From positions 930,001 to 994,000 of the forward strand of contig CAKMXJ010000002.1 of the NCBI GenBank assembly GCA_928724745.1: DNA of 64,000 bases, written 5' to 3'. Below, piece by piece: positions 1-10,433 of this stretch. Positions within the stretch are counted from its first letter, which is position 1, and each line of letters starts with the position of its first letter. This stretch comes from Anthracocystis setariae. Taxonomy: Eukaryota; Basidiomycota; Ustilaginomycetes; Ustilaginales; Ustilaginaceae. Below the pieces are notes generated by a model. That model saw nothing but the letters and a program-made list of their open reading frames with translations, was not told where the DNA came from and searched no databases. A program made the translations under genes and the position numbers.

Positions 1-2056
1 TGTACGAAGAGATCGATGTTGATGTGGGCAGTCGAGGTCAGGAAGGAGGATGTTATGGAATGAGATCAAGTCCGGCTTTGCTCCAACTTGCAGAATTTGG
101 CTCTAATAAGTAATTGAGGGTTGACAGTGCACCAGCTTCCGAGTGTAAGTGGCTGGTTGGCTAGCTGGCTCTCTCTCTTTCCAAGGACTGACTGACTGAC
201 TGGCTGGCTGGCTGGCTGGCCTGCTTTTTTTGAGGCGCTCATGCAGCCACTGTGCGCAATCCATTTCGCTGCGTGCTCCCCGCCCCCCGATGCCATCGAA
301 ATTATTTATTGCCTTAGCCCAACTTAGCACAAAGGCTGGCGGCCTAGCTTTTTTAGCCAGCAAATCAGCAGTCCAACATTCAGTGTAGTGATTGCTCTCT
401 GCACGCGCGCCATTATTACTCTGTAGTTTGGGCTCAACCGCCGCTTCGACCAAGCTCACGCGCATCTGCTATTCAACCCTGCCTGCAACTGATTGTGAAT
501 TCTCCTTTCAGCAAGCGACTCTAGTCAGGCACCTTTAGAGCTCTTCTTGACTTTCAATCGTTTCACCACTGAGGGAGCTGTCACTTTACGTTGGTCTAAC
601 ATTCTTTGTCAAGTGCTCACGTCATCCTCTATTCTCAAAATCTCATCCAACGACAAACGACAAGATTGCACGTATGCATCATCACAGGGCAGTTAAAGGT
701 ATTATTGCAAGTTGGGGGGACAGTAGATGCTAGAATGTGCATTGAACGACGAAAAGGCCAAGCAAGGCTGTCAGTTGCATGAACGTTTGGTGTCAAACAA
801 GTCCGGACGAGACACGACCGAGCGAATCGACGGCTTGAGAGGGGCAAGAGGAACGATGACAGCTCAGTGATGCATGTTTGGCTGTATGCTATAGTCACTC
901 TTCAATATAGTTGCAGTCTGGGGCGACACTGGTTGCTCATCGTCGCTGTGCATCGTTCCTTGCCAGCGTGTCGCTTCGTCTGTGTATCTCGATCAAGTGC
1001 TTGGCAAGGGGAAAGAAACTTACCTCTCAACCTCGTAGCTGTCCTCGCCTACTTGCAGCGGGACAGCATATGCAACGCAAAGTTAGATGAGACGAGCGAG
1101 GCAAGGTGCGGCGAAACAGAACAACTTACCTGGCGAAAACCTCATCGAGCTGGAGCGAAAATGGTGAATGGATGGCAAAGGATGTCGGTCGAGAGCGCTG
1201 CCGACTTGCAAACGACGCGAGCCACCTCCACGATGGCCTAGATCCTGGGACGATTTGCGTCGGGAGTCTCACGAAGAGACTCACCATCGCCATCCTCGGG
1301 CCATCATGTAGACATCGTAAAAACGAATGCGGTGGTTGCGCGCCTCGCCGGGATCAGCAGATGCAGCGACCCATCGCACCTACCACGAGGAGCAGGCACG
1401 ATCGAAGGCAAGGCTTGAGCCAACTCCTTCTGTTTCTCTTGAAGACGGGAACGCGAACTTGGCACGGAGAAAAAGTCCAAGCTCGAACTTTTGTGTCTGT
1501 GATTGGCGGTAAATGCCAAGGATGTTGCGAAAGCGATGGCGATCAGTATGAGTTTCATCTTTGCAAATCATTCCCAATATGGCTCATTCCAGCGTACGTC
1601 GGTCGACCTTGGGGTTACTCACCTTCTTGGATTTTTGTTCGAAGAGAGGAAGGAAGAGTTGGGCTGTACCATCCGAACTCTTGTACCTTTTTTTTTTCCC
1701 TTCTGTTCCAGCCAGTCTTGAGAAAGAAAAGGAGAAAGAAAAAAAAATTGGCCGCACAATTATTAGATTTCATCATCACGTGGAGAGACAACTACACTAC
1801 TGAGAAAGGTTTTGAGAGTGTGAGAGTCACAGAAGCAACATGGAAAGAAGTTTGGCTGGACGCGTGGCTGCGTTTGTGTGATGTTTGGAAGAGTGTTAGA
1901 ATTGCGTGGACCCTTGACAGCCACTTGTGACTTGCTCTGACATCACGTTGCACATCCACTCAGCTGCGCTTCACTACTCCTATTAATAAGTCCACCATAG
2001 CGACGAGCTTCATCCACTATCAAGACGACGGAAGCACCTTCAGCACACGTGCGACC
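1..2056. other. Spacer with minus-strand splice signals
   Basis: No ORF here matches a family I recognise. Positions 146-222 are a CTGA/GGCT tetranucleotide repeat. On the minus strand there are four strong splice donors: GTGAGT (plus 1617-1622 and 1279-1284) and GTAAGT (plus 1124-1129 and 1018-1023). They suggest an intron-rich gene or transcript running leftward from about 1.8 kb, divergent from the gene at 2057. Short open stretches between the donors can be joined in frame in more than one way. One minus-strand ORF starting at 1558 begins with a signal-peptide-like segment (MKLILIAIAFATSLAFTA). I could not settle a model. Confidence 0.4.
146..222. repeat. Tetranucleotide repeat (GGCT / CTGA)
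   Basis: Runs of GGCT flank a short CTGA run. This is a simple microsatellite in a spacer. Confidence 0.85.
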
Positions 2057-3256
2057 ATGGCCAGCTACCCGTCCTCGCCGCTCCCTTCTCCCGGCTCGCC
2101 CGCCTATCGCAAGGGCGTCGCGTTCGGCCAGCCTGGTTGGCGAGCTTCTCGTACCTCTAGAGGTCGTGCAAGCCTTGTCGAGTCGCCACTATACAGAGCT
2201 TCTGCCATTGGATCCAACTCACCTTCACTAAGACGAGGCACGCCCTCATCGTTGCACGCCACCTCGTCCCCCCTAGTCCGAAGTCATGGTGCTCTCTCAC
2301 ACAGCTCGTCGAGTTCCGTGCTTGTTCAAGATACAGCAGTCGGCCAAGATGGCGGAAGCGATCCGCAATCTGGCGCAGCTACTCCCCAGCCGCGCGAATC
2401 TTGGTATCCAACAGCTCTCCCCAACAATGAGCAGACCAAGCGAAAGCGCTTGGTGCGCAAACGCCCCTTCCTAGAGCGTGTCCAGCAATGGCCCATAGAT
2501 ACCTACTTCCGCTTCACCTCGTACATCCTCGATCTCGAAGAGCAGCTGTTTGCGGATCAAGCCGGCAACATTCTTGGCGTCGCGCTTCATGCTCTCGCCT
2601 TGCTGGCCCTCCTCGTCTCCCCTGACTCTAGCCTCGGATCTTGGCTCATGAACAAGCCAGCCCATCGACGAGCACAGAATCCGGCCATCGCCTACCAATA
2701 CCTCGTCAATCATTCCGGCGATGAGTTTGCCATGGCCGATGCGCTCAAACGACATGCTCGTAAAAGTGCTGTCCACCACGCATCCGACCGCTTCTTCCGA
2801 TTCGCATCTACCACCATCTTCCTCGCCATCTTCGTCACGAGCTGTGCCAACGCATACATCTTTTTCACCAAACGACGAGCTTACAAGTTCTACTCGCAGC
2901 CCAAGTCGTACGAAACAACGAGCTCAAGCATCCACTCAAAACACGGCATCCGTCAGCTCTTGATGTGGGATCCAACTCCCTACACCGCCAACCTTTTCGC
3001 CACCTTTTCACCAGCGCATGCGCTCATCTACCCGGCGGCCGCCCTCATCCACATGCGTCCATCTTCTTGGATCCTATTCGTCTTTCTCTTGGTTGCAGTC
3101 TCAGCCCCAGTGCATCTCATCCTGCACCAGTATCAGCAGCTCGTCAAGGACAAGGGTGTCGTCCAGGCTGCTGTGTTGACCGAGTACAACGAAAAGTACG
3201 TCTACCCTCGCGCGACTCCCGTGGTGCGAGACCAAACCACCCAGACCCAACACTGA
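2057..3256 (+). CDS. Multi-pass membrane protein, probable Nur1/Mug154 (DUF2418) family
   Basis: Single-exon ORF of 399 residues starting at an ATG in good context (GCGACCATGG). The first ~125 residues are Ser/Pro/Arg-rich and disordered. A strongly basic stretch (KRKRLVRKR, ~128-136) could be a nuclear localisation signal. A conserved-looking block (RVQQWPIDTYFRFTSYILDL) follows, then hydrophobic segments near 170-190, 245-270, 313-330 and 336-357. The order (disordered N-terminus, basic patch, aromatic block, several membrane spans) resembles the fungal nuclear rim proteins Nur1/Mug154, which tether heterochromatin to the inner nuclear membrane. The assignment rests on recalled similarity, not alignment. 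It could be another ER or nuclear-envelope protein. Confidence 0.5.
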   Translation: MASYPSSPLPSPGSPAYRKGVAFGQPGWRASRTSRGRASLVESPLYRASAIGSNSPSLRRGTPSSLHATSSPLVRSHGALSHSSSSSVLVQDTAVGQDGGSDPQSGAATPQPRESWYPTALPNNEQTKRKRLVRKRPFLERVQQWPIDTYFRFTSYILDLEEQLFADQAGNILGVALHALALLALLVSPDSSLGSWLMNKPAHRRAQNPAIAYQYLVNHSGDEFAMADALKRHARKSAVHHASDRFFRFASTTIFLAIFVTSCANAYIFFTKRRAYKFYSQPKSYETTSSSIHSKHGIRQLLMWDPTPYTANLFATFSPAHALIYPAAALIHMRPSSWILFVFLLVAVSAPVHLILHQYQQLVKDKGVVQAAVLTEYNEKYVYPRATPVVRDQTTQTQH

Positions 3257-3442
3257 TCTTGAAAAACCATTTCGTCGCTCACAGCATCATCATCACATAC
3301 CCGCGCACGTTTCAATTGATATTTTTGTCATTTCTCTTTGGCCTTTGTCCAGCGATTCTGGTTCTTTTGTTGGCCATTCGGCAGCGAAACTTGGGCATCC
3401 TGTTGCCGAGCGGGGGTTGTTGTTACACTTGCTGGGGTGGAT

Positions 3443-5043
3443 TTAGAAGAAGGGTGATTGGTTGACTGCGGCTCTGTTCTGTGTGGAGTGGTGAGTAGCT
3501 GCGTTGTGACCGGGCATTAAGCCGACTCTCTGAAGCAGTGAGCCTCTGGACTGGGTGGATGAAGCTTTTCCAACGTTGTTGCTGCTGCCTTGATCGTGAC
3601 GGAAACTGGAGTGACAGAACAGACGGCGCAGAAGCTGGGGTCAGTTGTGAGTGAGACTGACGAAACGCATGGGGCTTGATTACGACGGTGAACTTACCAG
3701 CATCGTTTGGCATAAGGGCAACTTCCGTATCTTGAAGAGAGAAAAGCAGATCGCACCAGTTGGACACGTCAGCCTCATCCTCTTCGCTACCATGGATCAA
3801 AGTGAGACTTACAGTGCGAAGGATCTGCATGGTTTGGTCTTCCATCTGGGATCGCGAGCAACGAAACGCAACTCTTCCTCACCATGTGCAAATTGACACC
3901 GACTTTCGAAACCCACACCCATGCAACCTCCATGTCAGCATCCAACCCTAGCAACAATGTACAGATACTTAACACTTACCCTCCATATTCACATGCACCT
4001 AGCTCTTCCCAATTGCGACAGATCTCGGTCTTGTACAGCTCCACCTTTCGATTCTTGGGCGAGGGTCCCTCGGGCACACTCAAATTCCTCCACTGTCTCA
4101 GCTGCGTAAGCTTGCTGCCAGCAGGCATGAGGTCGCGGATGTGGGTGAAACTCATCGACGTATGCGCATGGTTACTCTGCCAACTGTGACAATCCTGCAA
4201 CTGGTTCACAAGCACCGATTGCGCAGACGTAGCCGACAGAAGTCTCGACGTGGTATCGTGCGTCGTTGAAGTCCGATCCGTTCCAGAAGTGCAGATGAAA
4301 TGTGTCTGGCTCCGCTCCGGGGTCAGCTTCGACGCGAAGCGTTCGCGCGCGTCGTAAAAGCCAAGATCCGCGAGCGTTTTGGGATCAGGGAGCGGAGGGA
4401 AGTGAGCAGATGGTTTGGCGATCGGACTGAGCGAGAGCGCGCGGTCGTAGCTGGAAGGTGCGGACGATTCGGTATCTGAGCCAGGGAGGCTGTCCGAGGT
4501 GGGGCTGGCACGCAAGGTAGCACAAGGATCGCCCTGCAGCGAGGTTCGGGATGCTTGGACTGTGATCGCTCGATCCTTACCTGGCGACCAATCGGGAGTG
4601 AACTCCCAGGCAAAACAAGTGCCCTTCATAGTGGTGCGATCGACACAGGGAGCATCGTAACAGTCGATGGCGGCGGAAACCGGTTTTGTCTTTCCCAAGT
4701 CGTATTGAGTCGAGCCCTGCGGTTCGGTCGAGGATGCAAGCAATCCTTTTCCCTTATCTTCTTTGTTGTTAGGCAAGAGCCATGACGATGACCGTCCGTG
4801 AGCTGGAGTAAGGGTATCCGTCGACTCTTGGAATCCGAATCGACCGAGCTGTCTTTCGAGTTCATCGTAAAGATTGTAGTCAGCACAATGATTGTCGGCG
4901 CTCCGAATCCGCGTAGAGCAAGCTGCCGGAGCGGGAGAGCTCAGGGCAGTGGGGTTGGGAAGCACCTCATGACGGCGAAGGCTAACATCGGGTTGTTCAG
5001 TAGGGACGCGAGTGTGGCGAAACACTTTGGAGGCTGTCTCCAT
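3443..5043 (-). CDS. Tandem CCCH zinc-finger RNA-binding protein (TTP/Tis11/Cth2-like)
   Basis: I built a four-exon gene: 5043-3980, 3902-3813, 3730-3698 and 3605-3443, all GT..AG with GTAAGT donors, giving 449 residues. The start is the ATG at 5043; the open frame extends upstream only through a GTG codon. The first ~335 residues are low-complexity. The C-terminus has two CX8CX5CX3H fingers typical of tristetraprolin proteins: YKTEIC..C..C..H and KTKPC..C..C..H, separated by the usual short linker. Such proteins bind AU-rich elements in mRNA 3' UTRs and recruit deadenylases. Each finger is interrupted by an intron, and exon 3 is only 33 nt. Splicing restores the exact Cys/His spacing, which strongly supports the model. 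A GTAAGT donor on the minus strand near 5265-5270 suggests a spliced 5' leader. Confidence 0.88.
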
Positions 5044-6733
5044 GGCAAGTTGAACCGCGATCACAGATCAGGACAGGCTTGACTTGAGCTAACGGTCGCT
5101 TGCCCTCGAGACTCCTTGTGGGGGATCTCAGTTGGAGTGAAACAAAATTGATGTAGGGATGGAGTGAAGAGACTTTTGACAAACTTCAACAGAGCTTATA
5201 TGTCAGTGCGTTGCTCAGCAAGCAATGCTGTTGTGTGCCGTAGACGGCTTGAAGGCATTGAGACTTACGATGGGATGCGGAACAGATAATGATAGGATCC
5301 GAAACAAAGCTTGGGGAGTCGATGCAGCGATGGAGCGGGACGGAAAGGATAGCAGGCTTTCAACGACTGCGGAGATGGATGATATGAAATAAACAGGTAC
5401 GAAGCAAACAAAACGAAAGGGGGGGGGGGGGGGATTGGCTTGATGCGGCATGGTCTGACTTTATAGTATGTGACCTGGCGACTGCTGAGCGCTGGAGATT
5501 GGACGTGCAACGACATATAGGCGCTACAGTATAGAATGGTGGGTCCTTGACAAGACCTTTGACGCAAGTCTTCGATACTGGCTGGCACTCAAGCACGCAC
5601 TCGACAGGACATTGTCTCAGTACAGTGTGTGGTCAGTGCACCGATTTGGAGAGAGCTTTCCACGGATGTGCCGATGATTCTATGCGACATGGTTGAGCTT
5701 ATCATACTTAGGCTGTGCGCAGAGCAGAGAGCCTATGGAGTCTGCTTCCGACATCACATGCGAGTGCCGAGCTTGCGTCAAAGTGAGTGCATGACAGCGT
5801 CTTTTTTTTTGGGGGGGGATGAATTGACTTTGCCACGCCGTCGCCTTGCGTCAACAGGCTGATCACCTTCTTTGCCGTGTTCAAAAAGCTCTGCTGGCCC
5901 CGCAAAGCATGTTCTACACCGCTCAGATTGGACCCATTGACCGCTCGGATTCTACATCGCCCACATACAGCAGTGACAACAAGGGCGAAAGCGTGTTCCT
6001 TTGCGATGCAGCAGCGTCTGCATAGAATAGGTCCACCCGCACTCGCCGTGTTGAGCAGGTTTGACCAGAACAGCTCAACTTGAAGCTCTCGTGACTTGAC
6101 CGAAGCCATCAGCTTTTCCCGTCTAGCTCAGCATTGGCAATACCTGAAACTATGGCACACGTTCCTCCCACCAGCAGGGTCACTCACTTTCGAGTCGACG
6201 GAAAATGGCAGCTCGAGTGTTGCAATCGCGTACAGAACGTCGCTTTGCATTAACATTGCTGGCTGGGTCCTGAACCCCAAGGCTCTGCGCTTTCCTTGCG
6301 CTCTCCAACATAGCGAAGTCACTACGGTATGATGTATATTGAAACAACAACGGAGGAGGGTCGGAGGGCGCAAGACTACAGGATAAGCTCTTGTCGATGC
6401 AATCCCACCCACCACGGAGCGGGTCAGGATATGAAATAGGTTACGCGACTTGCTGCAAGACCAAAGTCGGCCCTCATCGATGGCCATTTTGTTCCACCGC
6501 GAGCCTATGTCTGAATTCAAGGCAAGTAAAAGACCTCTAACCCTAGGCTGAAGCCGGTCTCGTGTATGCTAGCTGGAGTGCGACGTCCCAGCATTGATGA
6601 GTGGAAGCATGTGCATCTCAGGGATCGGGCTGGGCTGGGCTGCTCAACAACGAAACGAAACGAGACGGCACTAACTAGCAGGCAGCAGCGCGCGGCGCGC
6701 TTTTCAAACCCAATTTGCGCTTTTTGTTCTTTT

Positions 6734-6764
<31 letters not shown>

Positions 6765-7360
6765 CTGGATGGAAATGGCGAGTCGGGCAGAAACGCGCTT
6801 TTTTTTGGCTTTAATTAATCTGAGTGAGGGCGACCCTTCTTCCGAGTCGAAACCCAGGCAGGCTGGCGCTTCGTCTGCACATGCAGCTTGTCACCTACAG
6901 TACGGTTTTGGCTTGCTAACCTATCAGCCATCCGGTCAATCCCATCGTCTTTCACCTTTCCACCTAACCAACCAACCACTCCTTTCGTCTCCCTCTGTCC
7001 CACTCCGTCCCCCCCCCCCTTCTCCGCACCCCTTCAGCAGTTCTTCATTTTTCAATCTGACCACAAGTATCGGCAAGACCATAGCCCCCGACCGATTTTT
7101 GTCCGCGTCGACGACAACACCCATTTTCAACATACGCGCTCCACTTCTGCACGCGTACTAGCTTCGCAGCTCGCTTTCGCTTTTGCTTTCTTCCGCCGCC
7201 AGAAAAGGTTGTGGATTGGTTCGCTCCCTTCCACTGTTTTGTCGCACGTTGGCCATCGCATCATCGGCATTCTTGCCCGACACCACTGACGCGACGGTCG
7301 GATATCCACCTTCGGGTTGCGCTACCGTTTCGGCGCGCCCATCATCACACATTCCCCGCC
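5044..7360. other. Divergent promoter/leader spacer
   Basis: It lies between the CCCH gene (-) and the next gene (+). I see no convincing ORF. It holds a G15 tract (5419-5433), a T29 tract (6736-6764), C-rich pyrimidine runs just before the downstream gene, and two copies of TACTGTA/TACAGTA. Minus-strand donor-like sites near 5265 and 6185 may belong to leader introns of the CCCH gene. Confidence 0.6.
6736..6764. repeat. Poly-T tract (29 nt)
   Basis: Uninterrupted T run in the spacer upstream of the gene at 7361, within a longer T-rich stretch. Confidence 0.9.
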
Positions 7361-9862
7361 ATGGCTTCTCCATTGCGTAGATCAACCAGAGGCAGCAGGA
7401 ACGCTGATCCCACAGCCACCACCCCAGAGCCATTTGGCATCTCGCCCACACCTTCTCCAACTAAAGTCGACCGCAAGCGCAAGCGCGGCGATGAGATGCC
7501 AGAATCCTCCGTCGCCAGTAATGGAGCTGACGAGCAGATGCCAAATGCAGCATCCGACCCAAATACCGATGGCCAAGCAGCGCAAAGTTCGACGCCAGGA
7601 AAGCCACAACTTCCGAAACAGCTTCAGGCCCTTCTTGGCCTGCCCGGCTCCAGCCATGCCGTCCAGCTATCGGCAAACCTCGACTTTGACATAGCCGCTC
7701 AAAAGGCGGACGAGCTCGTATTGAGCCAAGAGGATGCAAACAAGCTCACCACAATCATCACTTGCCTCGACGCTGCGCAGCTGCTGTCCGACACACAGCA
7801 ATCAAGCGACCAGGGTAGATCAAATACGCACAGCGCACCCGCCAATTCCCTCAGCGGCCTCGAAGACCTCTTGCGGCCTGGCACACCGTTGCGGCATATC
7901 AAGGCACGGCTACATAGCATTCGCGAACCGCTTCTCGCCAAATCCGATGTGGCCCAGTTCGTCCAGGCAGGTCCCAGCCATCGAGCAGCTCAAGGCGAAG
8001 GCGCGGCTACGGACGTGGCCAAGGTTTCCAGCCTGACGCTGGTCATGGGACTTGTGGATCAGCTAGCAGCACGACTACGGCAAGTGGATTCGAGCACTGA
8101 GCCACTCAGGGGACAGCTTCTGGCATCCAGTGTTGAGGAGCGAGCTCGCCTCTTGGAAGCGAGGAACGCACACAAGACAAGGGCAACGGCTCATTCCGAC
8201 GACGAGGACGTCGAAGCCATCAAGGTGCGGCCCGTCCGATTACCAGTCGACGAAGAGTCCGCCAACAGATATGCTCTTCACATGCGTCTCCCTCGAGGCG
8301 ACTACTTCACCAAAGCCATCGCGCTTGACCGCTCCCAGCTTGCCCAACTCGATCCAGCTCAGGCCGACATCGTGCAAATCAGCGCCCAGTCCGAAGCGCA
8401 GATGCGTGCACTCAAGCGCCAAGGTCTTGTGCCTACTCCAACACTTGGGCAAAGGCTAGGAAAGATCGGCCCTCGACACCGCCCGGACTCGAAACGAACG
8501 ACGTCGCAGCAGCATGCCAGACCGCAACCCGTCACTTTCCTCAACTATGGCAACTACGCCTCTTTCGCCCCAACCTACGACTCTTCTTCGGCTTCCCTCA
8601 GCTATGCAACCAGCAGCGCACTCCATCGCAGCTCGACCCAGGCACGACGTGCACTCTCCTTGTCGTGGGGAGAATTGCCTTTCCAACAGCAAGCACTGAC
8701 GGAAGAGGACGAAGACGAGATCGACGTAACAATGACGGAGCCACCGTACGCAGACGGATCGGCAGCTCCTTCTGGCAGCATTGCTTCCAAGGTGAAGCCC
8801 GATTCAGATGTTGCGGCTGACACAACTATGTCCGACCCGCAAAGTGACCAAGTTGCAGCATTGCTAAGCAGCTTGGTCGGCGGCGTCAACGAGCAGGAGG
8901 TGCACCAAAGCTTGGAGAGGCTCAGTCAGGACGAGCTCGTCACTTCGCATCTGCGTTTCAACATGATGCTCCTGCACAGGCTGCAAGAGTTCCAATGGGC
9001 AAGACTTCGCCGCTCGTACGCTCCCAAAGTCTCTAGTCGCAAGACGAGCCTCGCTGCCGAGGACGAGGCACCAAGCGCAGAGGAAGAGGCGACGGCGGCT
9101 CTGCTACTCGAATCTCTCAGTTCGCTCGTGGCACTACAGCCACGTGCCGTCGATCTCACCTCCGACGCTGTCGAGAGTGTTGTGCCCGAGGCCAGTAAGC
9201 TGCGCGCCTTCTCTGCGAGCAGTGGTGCCATCGATCCGGGTCTTCTCGGCGATGTTCGTGACAGCTTCTGGGGAGCTCTGGATGCAAATGTAGTCAAGGT
9301 CAACAAGAACGGCACTGTCTCTTCCGAGACACCTCTGGTTCTTCGCGACGATGTCACCATTCGTCTGACAGATAGCAGCCGATCCAAGAAGTCCGTTCGA
9401 AGGACCGGGCCAGGTACGCTGCAAACAGAGGATCGTGGCACCGGCGTTCTGGAGCGTTTCGCGGCGAGTCGTACGTATGATCACAAGAATGATCGTCACG
9501 ATGTTGACCCCATCCGAGCAGCAGGCGTAGCTGGAGAGCAGCCCAACGCGGTGCCGCGGTCCAGTTATGGGCCCCGACCAGGCTTGGCGCGCGATCCATC
9601 GAGAGGAGACATGGCTTCACCGACGATGCGACCAGGTATGCATGCCTCAGCTTCACCTCAACCGCGTCACCCCATGCACCCAGGACCCATGCAGGGACCC
9701 GCCATGACGATGACGCCCCAGTCTCAGCGCTTGGTACCGGGACCGAACGCCTCGTATGCGTTTGCAAGTCCAGCAGGCGGACTCAGCTATGCAGGTCGGC
9801 AGATGCACCCTCAGCCTTCTCCCGGCCATCCTCTTGGAGCCACTGCGCCGCGCCAAGGCTAG
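7361..9862 (+). CDS. Nuclear protein, possible RSC/SWI-SNF subunit (BRD7/9- or Rsc58-like)
   Basis: 833 residues from the ATG at 7361 (CCGCCATGG context); the open frame continues upstream but without a better start. The N-terminus has a basic nuclear localisation signal (DRKRKRGDEM, ~40-50). The middle contains the phrase FLNYGNYASFAPTYDSSSAS, which resembles the conserved 'YG.YASFAPTYDS' block downstream of the bromodomain in animal BRD7/BRD9. An earlier conserved-looking segment reads YALHMRLPRGDYFTKA, and a later one FNMMLLHRLQEFQWARLR. The last ~150 residues are Pro/Met/Gly/Ser-rich and disordered. I see no bromodomain. The family relation suggests a chromatin-remodelling subunit, but this is tentative. 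Confidence 0.5.
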   Translation: MASPLRRSTRGSRNADPTATTPEPFGISPTPSPTKVDRKRKRGDEMPESSVASNGADEQMPNAASDPNTDGQAAQSSTPGKPQLPKQLQALLGLPGSSHAVQLSANLDFDIAAQKADELVLSQEDANKLTTIITCLDAAQLLSDTQQSSDQGRSNTHSAPANSLSGLEDLLRPGTPLRHIKARLHSIREPLLAKSDVAQFVQAGPSHRAAQGEGAATDVAKVSSLTLVMGLVDQLAARLRQVDSSTEPLRGQLLASSVEERARLLEARNAHKTRATAHSDDEDVEAIKVRPVRLPVDEESANRYALHMRLPRGDYFTKAIALDRSQLAQLDPAQADIVQISAQSEAQMRALKRQGLVPTPTLGQRLGKIGPRHRPDSKRTTSQQHARPQPVTFLNYGNYASFAPTYDSSSASLSYATSSALHRSSTQARRALSLSWGELPFQQQALTEEDEDEIDVTMTEPPYADGSAAPSGSIASKVKPDSDVAADTTMSDPQSDQVAALLSSLVGGVNEQEVHQSLERLSQDELVTSHLRFNMMLLHRLQEFQWARLRRSYAPKVSSRKTSLAAEDEAPSAEEEATAALLLESLSSLVALQPRAVDLTSDAVESVVPEASKLRAFSASSGAIDPGLLGDVRDSFWGALDANVVKVNKNGTVSSETPLVLRDDVTIRLTDSSRSKKSVRRTGPGTLQTEDRGTGVLERFAASRTYDHKNDRHDVDPIRAAGVAGEQPNAVPRSSYGPRPGLARDPSRGDMASPTMRPGMHASASPQPRHPMHPGPMQGPAMTMTPQSQRLVPGPNASYAFASPAGGLSYAGRQMHPQPSPGHPLGATAPRQG

Positions 9863-10433
9863 CAAATTCATACGTTATAGTGTCTAGTATGCTCTGACGC
9901 AAATCAAAGGCATTCACGTCGGGTTTCTTAAGATTCGAAGGGCTATGTCGACTCTCGAGATCTTGCCGTTCGTGCAGTTGGATGTCTGTATGCAGTTTGA
10001 GAAGGTTCCAAGATGAGATTAGCCATTTTTCCAAATTGTTAGATTCAAATGGGGAGTGAAATAGCACGTGACGATCAGGTCGCGGTAAGTGTTGCTCTGC
10101 TGCTGCTGCTGCTGCTGCTGCCGCTTTCTTGACAGGCCGTAGAAATTTGATGGACGTGCAGCTCCAGTGTTCAGTACAGTAACCTCTTGCAGGATTGGAT
10201 GATGCCGAGAAAGCTATCATCCACCACCACTTCATCACCATCGCTACGACTTTGCATTGAACCATCAACAGGACACATACTGCTGCCTGCTATTCACTGT
10301 TACGCCTCGATAGTTGGGCTAGCTCAGTAGCCTCAAGAAAACAGCAGAGTGATTTCGGACAGATCCCACGGCCGTTCTGACAGCATCTTCGACGACAAGG
10401 TATAGGCCACACGAAACAACTGTATCCGACACC
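9863..10433. other. Spacer upstream of Cdc20
   Basis: No gene seen. A (CTG)8 trinucleotide repeat lies at about 10097-10120, and a TACAGTA copy at 10175-10181. Confidence 0.6.

Noticed and set aside
1106..1930. 274-codon plus-strand ORF
   Set aside because: It has no domain, it runs through homopolymer T and A tracts, and the opposite strand carries a set of splice donors, so it is probably fortuitous.
5708..6520. Two minus-strand ORFs of about 130 codons
   Set aside because: No recognisable domain or codon bias; they lie in a spacer with homopolymer runs.
9783..10268. Minus-strand 161-codon ORF containing an alanine run
   Set aside because: It overlaps the end of the gene at 7361 and the alanine run is just the (CTG)n repeat read on the other strand.
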